A program made the translations under genes and the position numbers. This document shows, piece after piece, positions 11,666 through 23,764 of a DNA stretch of 64,000 bases (positions are counted from its first letter, which is position 1; the number at the start of each line of letters is the position of its first letter). Source of the stretch: Reticulitermes lucifugus. Taxonomy: Eukaryota > Arthropoda > Insecta > Blattodea > Rhinotermitidae. Location of the stretch: NCBI GenBank assembly GCA_026260175.1, contig JAKCWW010000145.1, positions 89,773-153,772 on the forward strand. The letters run 5' to 3'. The notes under the pieces were generated by a model. It had not been told where the DNA came from, ran no database searches, and saw only the letters and a list, made by a program, of their open reading frames with translations.

Positions 11666-11867
11666 TTTTACTTCACTCCGTACACTTGGTAGCATGCAAG
11701 GTAACCAGGGCTGTTGTAACTTTGGGAAAATATCATTGTACAGTTTCTGGGTGCAGTTTTATTCCTCATTCCCAGCCTTTCTTTGAAGACGTAAGCATAC
11801 ATTATTTCTTCAGTGTTATTCTTTCTTTAAAATGTCATATAGTCTAACGTACATTCTACTTGAACTG

Positions 11868-11985
11868 CTAAATCCTTGAAGATGAAGGCACAACCTCCCT
11901 TCGAAACCTCGGGAATCATTCACCCAATAGCACAGTGTCACATTCCAGAAGACCTAAAACTTCAAATATGGATCTGTCTGGCGCT
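11868..11985 (+). repeat. GAAACGT-hairpin family copy
   Basis: The core reads ccttgaagat, stem GAAGG (11884-11888) pairing with CCTTC (11898-11902), then GAAACCTCGGGAAT, cacccaatagcacagtgtca and cattccagaagac. The order is the same as in the other copies, with a stem changed on both sides. Confidence 0.8.
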
Positions 11986-14332
11986 TGTGTTTTTATATTG
12001 TGAATATGTTGGAGCTTGAAGTAGGAAGCTTATTTCTGGCGTATTAATGCTACTATATCAACTGCATTGGTTACATAACATCGAAAACGGAATGGAATAA
12101 TAAAGGTATAAACACGGTATCTAAAACTTCAGGATAATGGATAACTCAAAAAGTTTTAAGCCGGATGTCTCCCGAGTAAGAATACGATGGCGACGCTCTG
12201 TGGGATTATGAGGGTTGGCTTAATTTGGGACCGGAAACCAGACGTTACATAAATACATTCCCTTACTGCAAAGCCCACCGAATCCCGAATGTCTGTAGCA
12301 TGTAGCAGGTAATGTAGTTTAAACTTCAATGATTGCATTCTGTGTTAAAATATAGCCTATATATTTTATTCACATAAATGATAAATAACCTAGTTATTTT
12401 TAGTTTCTCATTTTTAAGACGATGTCACATTTAACTGAAAGTAATACTTACACGCCGGTAGCATGGACAACCTGCTATTACAGATAGCTCAGATTTGCTA
12501 CAGACTTGCTAAATTTCAACTGATTAATCTCGAAAATTGTGTCAGAATATTGTTTTGATTCTCTGTTATCGGTCTGGAGTGGCGCCAGGCTCGATCCCTA
12601 TGTTCCTCCTACTACACACCAGATTAGAAAGTTCATATTGAAACACGTCACAAACGTTGCCTTACAGGTCCTTCAAAATTGTTAACCGTAATAATAGTTT
12701 CAATGACAATCAGTAACACATACTCTTGATAAACAGTTGTAAAATCGTAAAACAGACATGTCAGAAGTGATGCAGGAGCGATACTAAATGCAGACAATAA
12801 GACTTGTACGTAAGCTTGGGTCTGAGCTTGTTATAACACTTCTCCGGCCAATAACATGACAAGGTCAGGTTTAATAAACACTGCGAGATGAGAAGCTCCT
12901 TGAAATATACGATAAGCGCTTCTTATCTTTCTGACACTGATACTTCCAAGCGTCAAACAGCTGACAGGAGCATGAACAACTGATGATAGTTCAACTTGAG
13001 TTCCACATATTCTAAGCAACAAAACACTTTCTCTCAGCACACGTGTGTTCCTCATGGTTCGTTATAGAGGTGTAATGGCAGGAACCTGCCGAGCGTCTTG
13101 ACTGCGATGCGATATTCGAAGTTACACTTCAGTCATTGATTCTATTTGTAATACATCCATATTTACTCGCCGTTAAATGTCTGTTTTACAGTAACTGTGA
13201 TTGTCAATAGCTTTGCGTCACGGTACTTACAAGTCTTGTTGTTATAGTTCGATCCTGGAAGTTGAAATTAATGGGAAAAAGCCACAGAGCTCAGTCCCGA
13301 ATTACATGTATAAGAGCAGAGTATTTCGATCAAATACTTGGGTATGGAATAGATCTGACTGGAATAGATATAACATTAGGACGATATTTGAAATTAAACA
13401 CAATGTCAATAGTTCACTTTTTAATACTAGACTTGACAAGGATCGTCAGAACACAAGGCATTATGCCTACAGCGTGGGTGGGAGGAGCTACCTTGGTGAG
13501 ACAGGTTGTGTCTGAGGGGAAAAAGAAATAATCTAAAACTTGGGTTTATAAAAAAAAACCAAAACCAGCGCAACATGTGTATAATGAAGGTCACGGTAAA
13601 AGTTGCGCAAAAGCTCTGGTTTTGCAAACTCAATCAAATAATGTATGTAGAACACAAAGGAGTCGGCCCACGTGGCTTGTGTGACACATCAGATAAACGA
13701 AATTTTCTCCGTTTGGATCTTGCTTATCAATGAGAATATCACAAGTTTACAAGGCAGTGTGTTGTAAATTGGCCCACTGTTTTATTGTCGTTTCGTGTAA
13801 TTTCTACTCCTCTCCTCCTCCCGCACCATATCTGTCTGGAAGTTCCATTGTTTGAACTTCTAAAACCCAATATACTCACTTTTACGTGTTTCTAACGTGT
13901 CCGACAGATTTTAACTCTTGCTGCAAGGGGATATATGCCTAGGTTTCTTGTGATTCCTTACAATTTTATTAGTTTTTACGTTATCTTTCGCTGATAACAT
14001 GTGATTTTAATATAATACAGATTATGATTAAAACTAGCTCTTTCTAAGCGTTAAACCTTAATAGGAACCTTTGTTTCTAGTGATAGAAATAGATCTACCT
14101 TCCGAAAATTTAGCGTATGAAAGAACCCACAGGCGGACAGTGTCCAAAATAACGCAAGTGGGATGCTTACAAAAAACGGTAGCATTTTCCAAAATGCCTG
14201 TTTTAATCTGTTAATTATGTTATCAAGGGTCAAGCTTATATAGCGTCGATGACAGATAAACGAATGAGTCTGGACACTGGTGGGATGATACTGATAGGAT
14301 AAATCCGAAGTATTCAGAGAGAAACCGACATG
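11986..14332. other. No gene or repeat recognised
   Basis: About 2.3 kb of AT-rich sequence. Overlapping open frames at 13201-13733 were examined on both strands and show no conserved motif. The tRNA-like word ggctcgatcccta near 12589 has no convincing A box nearby. Confidence 0.5.
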
Positions 14333-14403
14333 GGCTAGCCTGAGGTCGAACCGGGACCTCCGCGGTGAGAGGCCGGCGACTGACCGCCTGAGCCATGGTA
14401 CAG
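14333..14403 (-). repeat. SINE B head (tRNA-like part)
   Basis: On the minus strand this reads gtaccatggctcaggcggtc as A-box region, then gccggcctctcaccgcgg and gtcccggttcgacctc as B box. It matches the head of the copy at 61277. The body downstream is not recognisable. Confidence 0.8.
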
Positions 14404-14522
14404 CTCGAAATTGTTGTGTTAAAAGTTGTCCAAATTTATATGCTAAAATGGTTCTTTATATTGTGGTATTCGTTTGTGATAATTAGTGAGGACCTATATT
14501 GAAATAATACGAGTGTATGGAC

Positions 14523-14635
14523 ATCACACACACGCACGCACGCATACACTGTTGTGTAGATTGCTGTTTTCAAAGTCCCTGGTGCGCCATGTGGCATCAT
14601 TCTAAACTCTTACACACACACACACCCCCCCCCCC
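14523..14635 (+). repeat. CA-rich microsatellites
   Basis: A cacacacgcacg run occurs near 14525, and (CA)n followed by a C run occurs near 14612-14634. Confidence 0.85.
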
Positions 14636-15429
14636 AAAATTTCCAGCGATCGGACGCTCAGCTGTTGCAAACTGGGCGGTGTATTTTTTTTAAATGTCTT
14701 CTGTGCACACATGGGAATATTCCCATTACAGAACAATTGTGGCCTTAAAGGCAATTAAGCTCACTGCACATGGATATATTTCAGTCAGTTGTACAACAAG
14801 ATTCAATATCAAAACGAACGGAACCAGATTCTACGCCTGCAGAAAATATGGACCAATTTCCCTTACTATCTAGTGATACACGTGAAGTCCAAAGCAACAA
14901 CGCACGTGTTAGAGCTGATTATAAACGTTGTAATTCTACTCACATCAACGGAATGTGAAAAATATACAAGCATTTTGAAGGGCCTGCTACTATGGATTAT
15001 TCGTTGTACGACTCTCCCTACTAAGCAGCGAAGAAGTAAAGTCAAACGTTCATACCGATATAGCGCCACCCTCAATTAGCGATCATGAAAGTCTGTGAAC
15101 AGAAATTTCCTATTATACAGTATTCCAATTTACCGCCACCCTCGATAAACGGCCACAAATTGCGGTGAACAAAAGTGGCGCTGACTGAATATTAGGGTAG
15201 AATGAAGAGATATTTATGTGAACATTTTTTCGACATCCGTAGATGTCATACTGCTCGCGCCCCACTCATTATAAATGTTTAATAATTTTTCAAATACGTA
15301 TTTTTCGTGGTCTGTTTTGCGAGGCTCTTATTATCGCACAGTACCTGCACAGTCTCGAATAAAATAATGATATGTGAATGATAAACTCAAATTATTTTTT
15401 TAGTAGGCGGTTGTGGCCTAATTCATATA

Positions 15430-15669
15430 CAGTAGTCACTCGGTCATCCGGAATATATCAGGTGGTCCGGATTACCGCGGAATCCGGACCACCGAGGGGA
15501 AACTACATGGTACAGGTAACATGCAAAAAATCATCACTCAGTTCTAAAGCAAAACACCTTAAAGCGTAAGTACCGTACCTAACAGTATACAATAATAATA
15601 ATAATTTAAATGGGGAATACTGCGCTATAATTGGCCCACCCGGGGATTCGGATTACTGAGGGACCACTG
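15430..15669. mobile_element. Tigger/pogo-type MITE (240 bp)
   Basis: The left end CAGTAGTCACTCGGTCATCC and the reverse complement of the right end CAGTGGTCCCTCAGTAATCC are inverted repeats. TA dinucleotides flank both sides (15428-15429 and 15670-15671), the target duplication of Tc1/mariner elements. A second palindrome (ggtggtccggatt) lies near the left end. There is no transposase, so it would have been moved in trans by a pogo/Tigger-type enzyme. Confidence 0.85.
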
Positions 15670-15840
15670 TATATCATAGCACTTGGCCTGAGGTGCTGTC
15701 AAAATCCGCAAAATCCTCAGTCATGATGGCCGGTGTACTTGCCAAGTTTCGAATCAGGCATACCGCGGATGAAGAGCTGCCATTAAACAAACCCTTTAGG
15801 TTATACTCGTATTACTTCTCAACATGTTATGCTCAGGGAG

Positions 15841-16124
15841 AGGCCGGGATAACGTACGCTGTATAGCGACTCGCTGCGAGCTGGACGGTCCGGGGATCGA
15901 ATCCCGGTGGGGGCGAGATTGTCCGCACCCGTCCAGACCAGCCCTGGGGCCCACCCAGCCTCCTATACAATGGGTACCGGGTCTCCTTCCCGGGGATAAA
16001 ACGGCCGGGGCGTGGAGTTGACCACCCACACCATCTAGTGCCGAGGTTAAAGAAAGAATACAGCTATACCTGTACTGCTCCTCTGGACTTCATGGTCTAC
16101 TTTAGGGTGAACTTTAACTTTACG
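15841..16124 (+). repeat. tRNA-derived SINE, family A, fairly complete
   Basis: The head has A box region gtatagcgactcgctgcgag and B box ggggatcgaatcccgg. The body runs gcgagattgtccgcacccgt, cccacccagcctcctata, gggataaaacggccggggcg, gttgaccacccaca, gccgaggttaaagaaag and ends at ctttagggtgaacttta. It is the same as 28311-28587 and 61843-62122 (inverted). RNA polymerase III promoter boxes in the head are inferred from the tRNA-like sequence. Confidence 0.9.
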
Positions 16125-16195
16125 TTTATACTGATAGGTATATATCAAATATAGGGTGAGTTATAAGCGTACAAAGGGAACAGGGTTGAGGATGT

Positions 16196-16256
16196 GGAAT
16201 GAATTCATCTGGCTCAGGATAGAATCTGGTGACGAGATGCTGTGAATACGGAAACA
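16196..16256 (+). repeat. Dispersed CCAGTGACG-type repeat fragment
   Basis: The words ctggctcaggatagaatc and tggtgacgagatgctgtgaa match the related stretches near 26215, 33885 and 56845. Family unknown. Confidence 0.5.
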
Positions 16257-17150
16257 ACCCTTCAGTGTTCCTAACTTTGTACTAAACGGTTGCTTAAATT
16301 CTATGTAGTCTACAGAACCGAGAATAGCTGGTACGTGAATTGTGAAAACGGACGTGACCTTTATATAAGTTGATTGTTAAGAGGCATAACAGTCTACCAT
16401 ATTTCTCCACAAATGCAAGCTAAAACTCTTTAAGTGAATATGGCTTGGTTATGAATTCTACAATAACCGACTTATCACTTGACTGTGATGGTTCTCTTGA
16501 TGATACTGATGCTGACAATGGATGAGGTACTGCTGACATATTTTTCCTGTATAAATCACAGAAAGTCCTTGCTGTTCCTTTTCCCTTTTGTACGCACTTT
16601 TAAATGAGATTTTATGAATCTGGGGGCGAGTAATTAATATGCAATTCAGTGTTCTCTATATGATCCCTGAATGAAAATATTAGTCCTGTAAAGTACAGTT
16701 GTGAAGATATGTACCCCTTGCTATAATATTAAGAAAACTTGCACTTTGTCAAACAATGCGTTTATGTTCTGTATGCTTCTCACACTACACATCAGTTATT
16801 TCCATACACAGCAATAAGCGGTTGGTCTTTATAATGGACACAGACTGTTCTCTCTGAGTTACGGGCTGAAGTTTTATGTATAATATATACGAACATCTGT
16901 CTTCCATTCATAATAGGTACAACAATATTGTTTAAATAATCCTGACAGATAGGACAATTACTTTTAGATTCGTAAGACAAAGTACCAAATTAACATTATG
17001 ATGTTCTGTCACCCGTAAGGTAAAGACATGTTTGTTGTGCTTAACTAAGCGCCACACCATAAAAACTTGTAACCGTTTAACAACAAAAAAGTGAAACTTC
17101 TTTTCTATCCAGTGCTCCCAAATTTCCGAAAGAGCATTGATTTTTGGAAG
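16257..17150. other. No feature recognised
   Basis: AT-rich sequence without recognisable coding or repeat signals. Confidence 0.5.
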
Positions 17151-17374
17151 GTTACCAGGCTTCGCCCGTTTGTCCTTCTGGTAAAAGCAACGTGTACATG
17201 GAGAAGAGTATGGAGCAGTGGTTGAATGTTACTGAAAGAGGAAAACCGATATACTCGAAGAAAAACCTTTCCCAGTACCACCTTGTCCACCACCAATCTT
17301 ACAAGGACTGACCTGCGATCGAAACCGGAACTCCGCGGTGTCGCGCCGGCGACTAGCCGTCTGGGCCATGGCAC
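17151..17374 (-). repeat. tRNA-derived SINE, family B
   Basis: On the minus strand the head reads gtgccatggcccagacggct with B-box region ttccggtttcgatcgcaggt. The body continues ggtggtggacaaggtggtac, gaaaggtttttc and ends with accagaaggacaaacgggc. The unusual tail word is shared with 10550-10600. Confidence 0.85.
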
Positions 17375-17619
17375 TTCAAAGACGAAAATTAACCTCCGAA
17401 TTATATTTAAAGATTCTGTTCTTACTGAGCAGTAACAACACAAAATCTCCGTTATAAATCCGCAGTCAGTTAATACTGAAGTAATCGTTACTTTAACCAC
17501 AGCAACACATAAATTCACCATGTATATAGAATTTCTGAATGTTAAAACTAGTGGTAGATAAAGCACCCAATGGGCTTTAAAAAGTTAAAAAAACCGATGT
17601 ATATCTCCAGACTTTCCTA

Positions 17620-17828
17620 ATCAGGGCACTGGAATAAGTAATCGATGGGTCAGCATCACTCTCGCCAATACTACCCGCTGTACCCACTGGATAGTAGACC
17701 TGAGTGGGTTCCAGTGGCGGTCTAGATGCAGCAGAGAAGTAAGAAACACCTTTGCCGTGACGGGAGTAGAACCCGGTTTATCCTGTCTATAGCCAGTCAC
17801 TTCACTTTCTGAGATATCCCGGCTCATG
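17620..17828 (-). repeat. tRNA-derived SINE, family D (single copy here)
   Basis: On the minus strand it starts gagccgggatatctcagaaa, has an A-box-like gtgaagtgactggc and a B box ccgggttctactcccgt. The remaining body (words such as ccactggaacccactcaggt) differs from families A to C. Confidence 0.75.
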
Positions 17829-19507
17829 CCATCAGCAATGACGTATACTTACTGAAACTCGAAACTGCACTGAAAACAAAACACTTAATTCCGTGCTTTC
17901 GTGATATACAAAACAGAAAACTACATTACCGGCTTTTTCGCAGAAACAAGTGAACTCGCGTCACAGTGATGTCCAGGAATACAACTTGCGATGAGGCTGG
18001 AGCGTTTAAACCACACTCATATCTGCCGTTACACTTGGTGAACTGAACTAAAAATAGGTTCTTAACTGCTGCATGGAACAGGCAGCGAGTGTGTTTGGAC
18101 AGATAACGAGCAGCGGGGAATGTAGAGAGATCACATAGAGGTCAAGAAGTTGATACGTCACGAAGACATTGACATTAAGGTCTTTCTGTACCGTGTCACA
18201 GACATTGCGCTCAGAAATGTAATATTCGAGGATTTAAAATATATTCAATTGCCTAAACATAATATCCTCTATGGCAGGGACCACGTACAAGCCTAGAGAA
18301 CGAACAGACGATTCTGGCTGAACGTTACAGTGGCATAAATTACATTACGGACCACTGCTCCCTGATTTATTTCACACTTTGTAACGCCACACATAGTACC
18401 GTTCTCGGAGCGCTCTATATACGTAGTTTAATACCCTATACTGCAGATTTATGGGAGTTTCAAAGAAGGAAGTCACAGGATTCGTACGGAAAAATTGAAA
18501 GTTTCAAAAGTTAAATTAAAAACTAAAGGCAACTGAGATTTAATGTAAAGCTGGCAGTTCTTAATGCACGACAAGAAAATTAAACTTAAATTTTAACAAC
18601 GGGAGACAAATCCAGAGAGTATATATATATATATATAACCAAAATATGGATTTCAGGATCTGAAAACCTCCCGTCCTTCCATTTTCACAAATCTAGGTTA
18701 AAAGTGGAGGTCAGTAAAGCAAGCAATAACTTAAATCTCCTCACACTTTAAACAAAATATAATTAGAAAAAGGAATAAATACAGGAGCGATATGCAGCTC
18801 CCAGACTTCTTCAACACTCCGTAGCATGCAACTGTAACCCGCACTGTACACAGTATTCAACAGATTGGTTCCTTTGATTGGCTAGTAAATACAGACACGC
18901 CTTCTGCAGGCTACGACATTTTCCGGAATTCTAACCTGTCTACTGGCTGCACTGAGAACAATATTAATGTGATAAGTAAAATTATAGGCTATATGAAATT
19001 GTTTAATGTGCAGAGTAATTGTAAGTACTAAGCACACAAGGGTTGATCAGTAACAATGCACGTAGTGTGTTCGATAAATTAATTTAATAATCACAAATAA
19101 TCTTGAAACGGTTTAAATAACTCCATGGAGAAGAGTCCTCCTTGAGACAAAAATACTTCTTCAGCCAGTCATGAAATTATCCGTACTGTAAGAAACCCGA
19201 AGGTTCATCGCCGTGTTCACAACACCCCACTACTTTTCCCTATCCTGAGCCAGAGCAAACCAGTCTACGACGTGCCAACAGATTTCTTTAAATCCACTTG
19301 AACATTATACTCCCATCTACGCCCATGTCTTTCAAGTGGTCTCTTTTCCTACGCTTTCTCCACTAACACTGCATGCATCTCGGCCCTCCCCCATACGTGC
19401 CACATGTCTTCAAACATTCTCTGAAGTAAAGCAAAAATCGATATGCTGAAACGGTTCTTGTAAAGTAATCTCTTTCGCTGAGTAATTATAAGTTTAATAA
19501 CAGCATA
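17829..19507. other. No gene recognised; short (AT)n at 18620
   Basis: About 1.7 kb of AT-rich DNA. An (AT)n run lies at about 18620-18637. No other feature is supported. Confidence 0.5.
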
Positions 19508-19546
19508 ATCTCTTTCAGCAACTGTTCGCAAGTATAAAGCAAGTTA

Positions 19547-19785
19547 AGATCTGCGCTCTTCTGGGTTATTACGCGGCGTCGTGTGGTAATTTTTTACCGA
19601 CGTTTCGGGACAACGTATCGGTCCCATCTTCACGGGTCAAGAGTCCACTCGCACTCTTAACCCGTGAAGATGGGACCGATACGTTGTCCCGAAACGTCTG
19701 TAAACAATTACCACACGACGCCGTGTAATAACCCAGAAGAGCGCAGATCTCATCAACATCGCGGCGGAAGCCTGAAACCTAGGGC
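19547..19785. mobile_element. Foldback element of the GAAACGT family, 97-bp arms
   Basis: Arms 19548-19644 and 19653-19749 are near-perfect inverted repeats around an 8-base loop. Each contains the family core: TGAAGA, stem GGGAC (19672-19676) with GTCCC (19686-19690), then GAAACGTC, and an outer block ending gtaataacccagaagagcgc. After the right arm there is a 36-base unpaired tail. The element is bounded by the 11-base direct repeat aaagcaagtta (19536-19546 and 19786-19796), which looks like a target-site duplication. No protein is encoded. Confidence 0.85.
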
Positions 19786-19836
19786 AAAGCAAGTTATTAT
19801 CTTCCAGTAAATGTTCGCAAGTGTAACAGCAAATTA

Positions 19837-20403
19837 CGAAGGGTGTTCGGAAATGATTTGGACAGAGGCTGCTGTTTCGGCAAGTAACACGCTGTAAGAT
19901 CGCGCAATTATCATCGGATAGTGCAGTCCTAGTACAGCATTCCACCACCAAATGGCCCTAGTCGCGCATCCCTGTGCAAAACTGCTGCGTCATTACCAAG
20001 TCTAGCGGTCGAAGCGCATGGACAAGAGTCGCAAAATGGAAGGCAATTATCGTGGGCAGAGATAGACCACGTGGTTCCTGTGGAAAGAAGGCTTTAAACC
20101 GTCAGACATTCATCGTCGGTTGCCTGCAATTTGCGGAGAGAAAGCACCTGCACGCAGCATTGTCTTCAACTGGGGACGGAGCTTCAAGAGTGGCACGGAA
20201 ACAGCACCGGCGGCTGTCTGTGAGTGATATAGCAACACCGCTAAAGATTGGTTCCGTGAAGCCAACTGGAAACTCCCAACGAACTGGCAGCGGTGTATAA
20301 CTAACAGGGGAATATGTTGAGCTAGCAGTTGTTTAGTATTCAACCTAATATAGCAAAACTGCTGCAAATTAGTTGATTCCAAATGATTTCCGAAAGCCAC
20401 TCC
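19837..20403 (+). mobile_element. Internally deleted mariner element with transposase relic
   Basis: Imperfect terminal inverted repeats (ttcggaaatgatttgga at the left, ttcggaaatcatttgga reversed at the right) and flanking TA (19835-19836, 20404-20405) mark a mariner. From 20075 one frame encodes LWKEGFKPSDIHRRLPAICG and EKAPARSIVFNWGRSF, the transposase helix-turn-helix region. After a stop codon at 20222-20224, where Trp is expected, it continues DWFREANWKLPTNWQRC, a C-terminal motif. The catalytic DDD core between them is deleted. Confidence 0.85.
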
Positions 20404-20446
20404 TACTATCTTCCAGTAACTGTTCGCAACTACAACAGAAAATTAA

Positions 20447-22918
20447 AATTTTCAGCACCTGTTTCTAATTATAATTCCATTACGTGAACTTGGCAACGAA
20501 ATACACTAAAAAAACAAAGGGTTTACAACCTCCTCATTAGGAATTCACTTGCGGAACTGAACGCAAAGATCCTCGAAATGGAAATCGACAAAGCAGCAGT
20601 AACGCCGCTAACTTCCACTACGTTTTTCACTGATCTGGTAGAACAGATCCAAAGCAGTTAACGATTTCCAGAGCAACACATCTCCTAACACGACTCGTAA
20701 CAAAATTTAAATGGGACGGTTCTCCATCTTTCTCTTCGTGTCCGCTCTTTTCATTTAATTTCAAGTGATGGCCCTGCCTAGCTACTCACCCTTAGCTCCG
20801 TTCTTTACTAGCTCCAGTCGTTTGTCTTCAGGCACAAAATTAAAACTGGTCCAGTTGCTACACAAAATGAAGCGGGTGGCACGAAATCTTAACTGTAAGG
20901 AAAGTGAAATCTTGGGGTGTTAAACAGGACGTCTGCAGAACGCAAGCTAATTACTACCAAAGAAAACACCTACGCCATTATACATATATATATGTAATTT
21001 ACGTTAAAGTGTCAGGGAACATAATTATTTAATATAAATTACTCTGACAGTGAAAACGGAGGCTGTAGGTCCATCAGCAATGCTGGAATCTATATACATG
21101 GCGTCACATTCCAGATCTTAATTTTAATACCCATCTCAGAAAATCCCGAGTATAAATAAAATTTGTTTTTAAATTATGAAAGTAATAATGTAAGGGCGCA
21201 TTATTATTGTGCTGAAGATTTAAAATTACGTTTCTTTTCCGTAACACTGACGACTAATACGTAAAACAATAGTTTCCCCAGTTAGTTTGTGTGGGTGTGA
21301 AATACTTCAATAAATTTGGCAGACGAATATGTATTACATAACTTCACAGAAAAAATAAACTTGAAAACAAAGGAATCAGGACAAATTTGGCCCTAAGAAG
21401 GATAACAGGCAAGTCAACAATTTAGGGTAGCAAACCAACGAGATGAAACTTTGTGATTTATACTGCTCATGTAGAGTTATTAGGACAGTTAAAACTGGAA
21501 GTTTGTCATGGGTTTAGCATGTAGTTGGGTACGAGAATTGTGTTGTACTGGTCTCTTGGAAAATCGAAACGCGTATAGGAGAAGAATACTGAAATATATA
21601 TTAAGAAGACAGATTTGATAAAAGGAGGTGAATGTAACTGACTGAGGAGCTTGTGTGCAATGATGGGTTTTGGTATCAGCAGTGCTGAAACCGGTTTCTA
21701 ATACTAGTGACTCTCATTTTGCTGGGCTCTTAATTTTACTTATTTAATTGTTCGTAAATACAAATGTATTAGTGTTTTTAACAACATGTGATAGAAATGA
21801 ACAGAAAGTTTTATTAAATGCTGATATCAACATCATAGGTATAGAGATGAGTGGCATACACCCTACGGTTAACTTTATCCCAGAAAAAAAGTATTTCCGC
21901 TAATCATTTCGTGGTTACGCAAGGTGGTGGAAAGTTCTGAGCGTTTGGATGTGCTGGGAAAGATAAAAATCCAATTGCCCTACCGGCAATAAATCACCGT
22001 TTATTTATGACGTGTCACCACATTTAGTCATCAAGGCTGCTTTGTTTAACACGTAGGAGCGAGTATTAGAACAAAAATCATTAAGATGAAAGTTACAAGG
22101 AGAGTAGCGCTAGCTTATTTCCGGAAAGAATGGCCAGGATTTGAGCACCTACAAAAGCAGTATAAATTTTAGCTTCCTTACCATCATTAAAGTAAGAAAG
22201 AATAGGCGTAAGAGATGACGATTTTGTCTCTGTCCCCCTTTTCTACTTTTGAAACAGATTATTTATTTTCGCAACATTTTTAATAATATAATATTGGAAT
22301 ATTTCTAACTTTTGTGTAGTTAGTAAAAAAATATTCTGGACGCGCGAAATTGTGAGGTGGGAGCGACACTTACTTTAAGGTATTAAAATGTTGTATGGTA
22401 CTCGATCTTTGAAAGATAACATTTTGTTAAGATGCCCTTGTTGTAGAGTGTAAAATAAAGACATAGCAGTCGTAAAAAAATTTATTTTAGCTCTCGGTAT
22501 ATTTGCAGTTAGTGCCTTAGTGAAATTTGTTAAGCCGATACTGCATAAACGTGTCTGTACACTACATAAGAAATATTATTTTTGAGTCAATAATTACAAA
22601 CATGGGGATACAAAACTAAGCTTGCAGGGGTATACGAAAAATTTTACGTACACAGAGGCTGTACATTGTACAACAAATTACCTGTCGCGCCAGAAACCTC
22701 TTCTCTCTTAGTACTAAATATTAAACAGTAAACATATAATTTTGGGACAGAAAATCCCAAAATATGAGTATATATCTGAATATAAATTAAATACCTTTAA
22801 GAGTCTGTAAAGAGTCCACAGTCTCTTTCAGGATAGATACCCCGAATATGTGTTAAGACGGCAAAAAAATGTATTTTACTTTTGTTGCAAATACAGAAAC
22901 CACATCGCAGTGTTTATG
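20447..22918. other. No gene or repeat recognised
   Basis: About 2.5 kb, strongly AT-rich, with no open frame above 60 codons and no recognised repeat. Confidence 0.55.
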
Positions 22919-23054
22919 CCCTACGTGATGTATTCCAAAATCATAATTGGGCACCTGCGTGATGTATTCCAAAATCATAATTGAGCACCTGCGTGATGTA
23001 TTCCAAAATCATAATTGAGCACCCTGCGTGATGTATTCCAAAATCGTAATTGAC
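22919..23054 (+). repeat. Four-copy 34-bp tandem repeat
   Basis: Units start at about 22919, 22954, 22988 and 23022. Each carries gcgtgatgtattccaaaatc followed by ataattgagca. Units differ by one to three bases, so the expansion is recent relative to neighbouring repeats. Confidence 0.95.
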
Positions 23055-23508
23055 CAGAGGTAAATTCTTTACCAAAATGTTTTTCTTCTTCTGAACAAAA
23101 CAACAGAGTTCTATCATGCCTCTACTTTTGGAATACCCTCTAATAGAGGGAACAGACGAATCTTAGAAACAAGGAACTGGATCTGGTGGCGAAATTTATA
23201 ACTTCAATAAGCACGGGCAGAATGAAAGAGGTCTACCCCTCCAAGGTGTTTCACCTCTACGACTTCACCCCAACCTTATTCCTCTTATTCTTCTATAGAA
23301 TGGAGTGGCTTACACAACCAGCAGAACTTTTATTTTAAAAAGAATAAATGTGCGTCTTCCATCACCCATCTCAACCCTATCAATAACGAACGGTTGCTAC
23401 GTACCTACAGACCATAATTGAAAAGCTTAAGTAACATATCTCTAAACAAATTGTGTTATTTCCACAATGTTAAATGACTGGCTATACATCCAAATGTTTA
23501 TTTTTTTT

Positions 23509-23764
23509 TCAATGGCTCGACAGCCCCTTGGGGGCCAAGGCCGCCTCAGTTTTCGAGGCTTCACGATCACACAGTTTAGATACACCACACTCGGTAGGAC
23601 TCCTCTGGACGAGGGACCAGCCCGTTGCAGAGACCTCTACCTGACAACACAACACAAACAAGAGACAGACATCCATGACCCGGCGGGATTCGAACCCACA
23701 ATCCCACTAAGCGAGCTGCCGCAGACCCACGCCTTAGACCGCGCGGCCACTGGGATCGGCTAAC
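23509..23764 (-). repeat. tRNA-derived SINE, family C
   Basis: On the minus strand the head reads gccgatcccagtggccgcgc, tctaaggcgtgggtctgcgg and B box gtgggttcgaatcccgccgg. The body continues catggatgtctgtctcttgt, ctctgcaacgggctggtccc and gaggagtcctaccgagtgtg, ending gaggcggccttggcccc. It is the most intact copy of this family in the window. Confidence 0.9.

Larger units (their letters stand above)
19508..20446 (+). repeat. Split tandem array of about 38-bp units
   Basis: Three related units are seen at 19508-19546, 19797-19836 and 20406-20446. Each carries tctttcagcaactgttcgca or a close variant, then aagtataaagcaagtta-like sequence. They are separated by a foldback element (19547-19785) and a deleted mariner (19837-20403). 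Removing both insertions would leave three adjacent units. Confidence 0.75.

Noticed and set aside
13201-13733. Overlapping open frames of about 75-104 codons
   Set aside because: They occupy several frames of the same DNA, lack motifs and have no splice context.
19660-19700. A true, complete hammerhead ribozyme
   Set aside because: The boxes are suggestive, but an extra base follows the CUGAAGA-like box and no complete stems I and III with a cleavage site could be drawn by eye. Kept only as a hypothesis.
20110-20400. Open frames on both strands over the mariner
   Set aside because: They are shadows; the real relic frame starts at 20075 on the plus strand.
22919-23054. CRISPR-like array
   Set aside because: The units are contiguous 34-bp tandem copies with no unique spacers, and the context is a eukaryotic nuclear genome.
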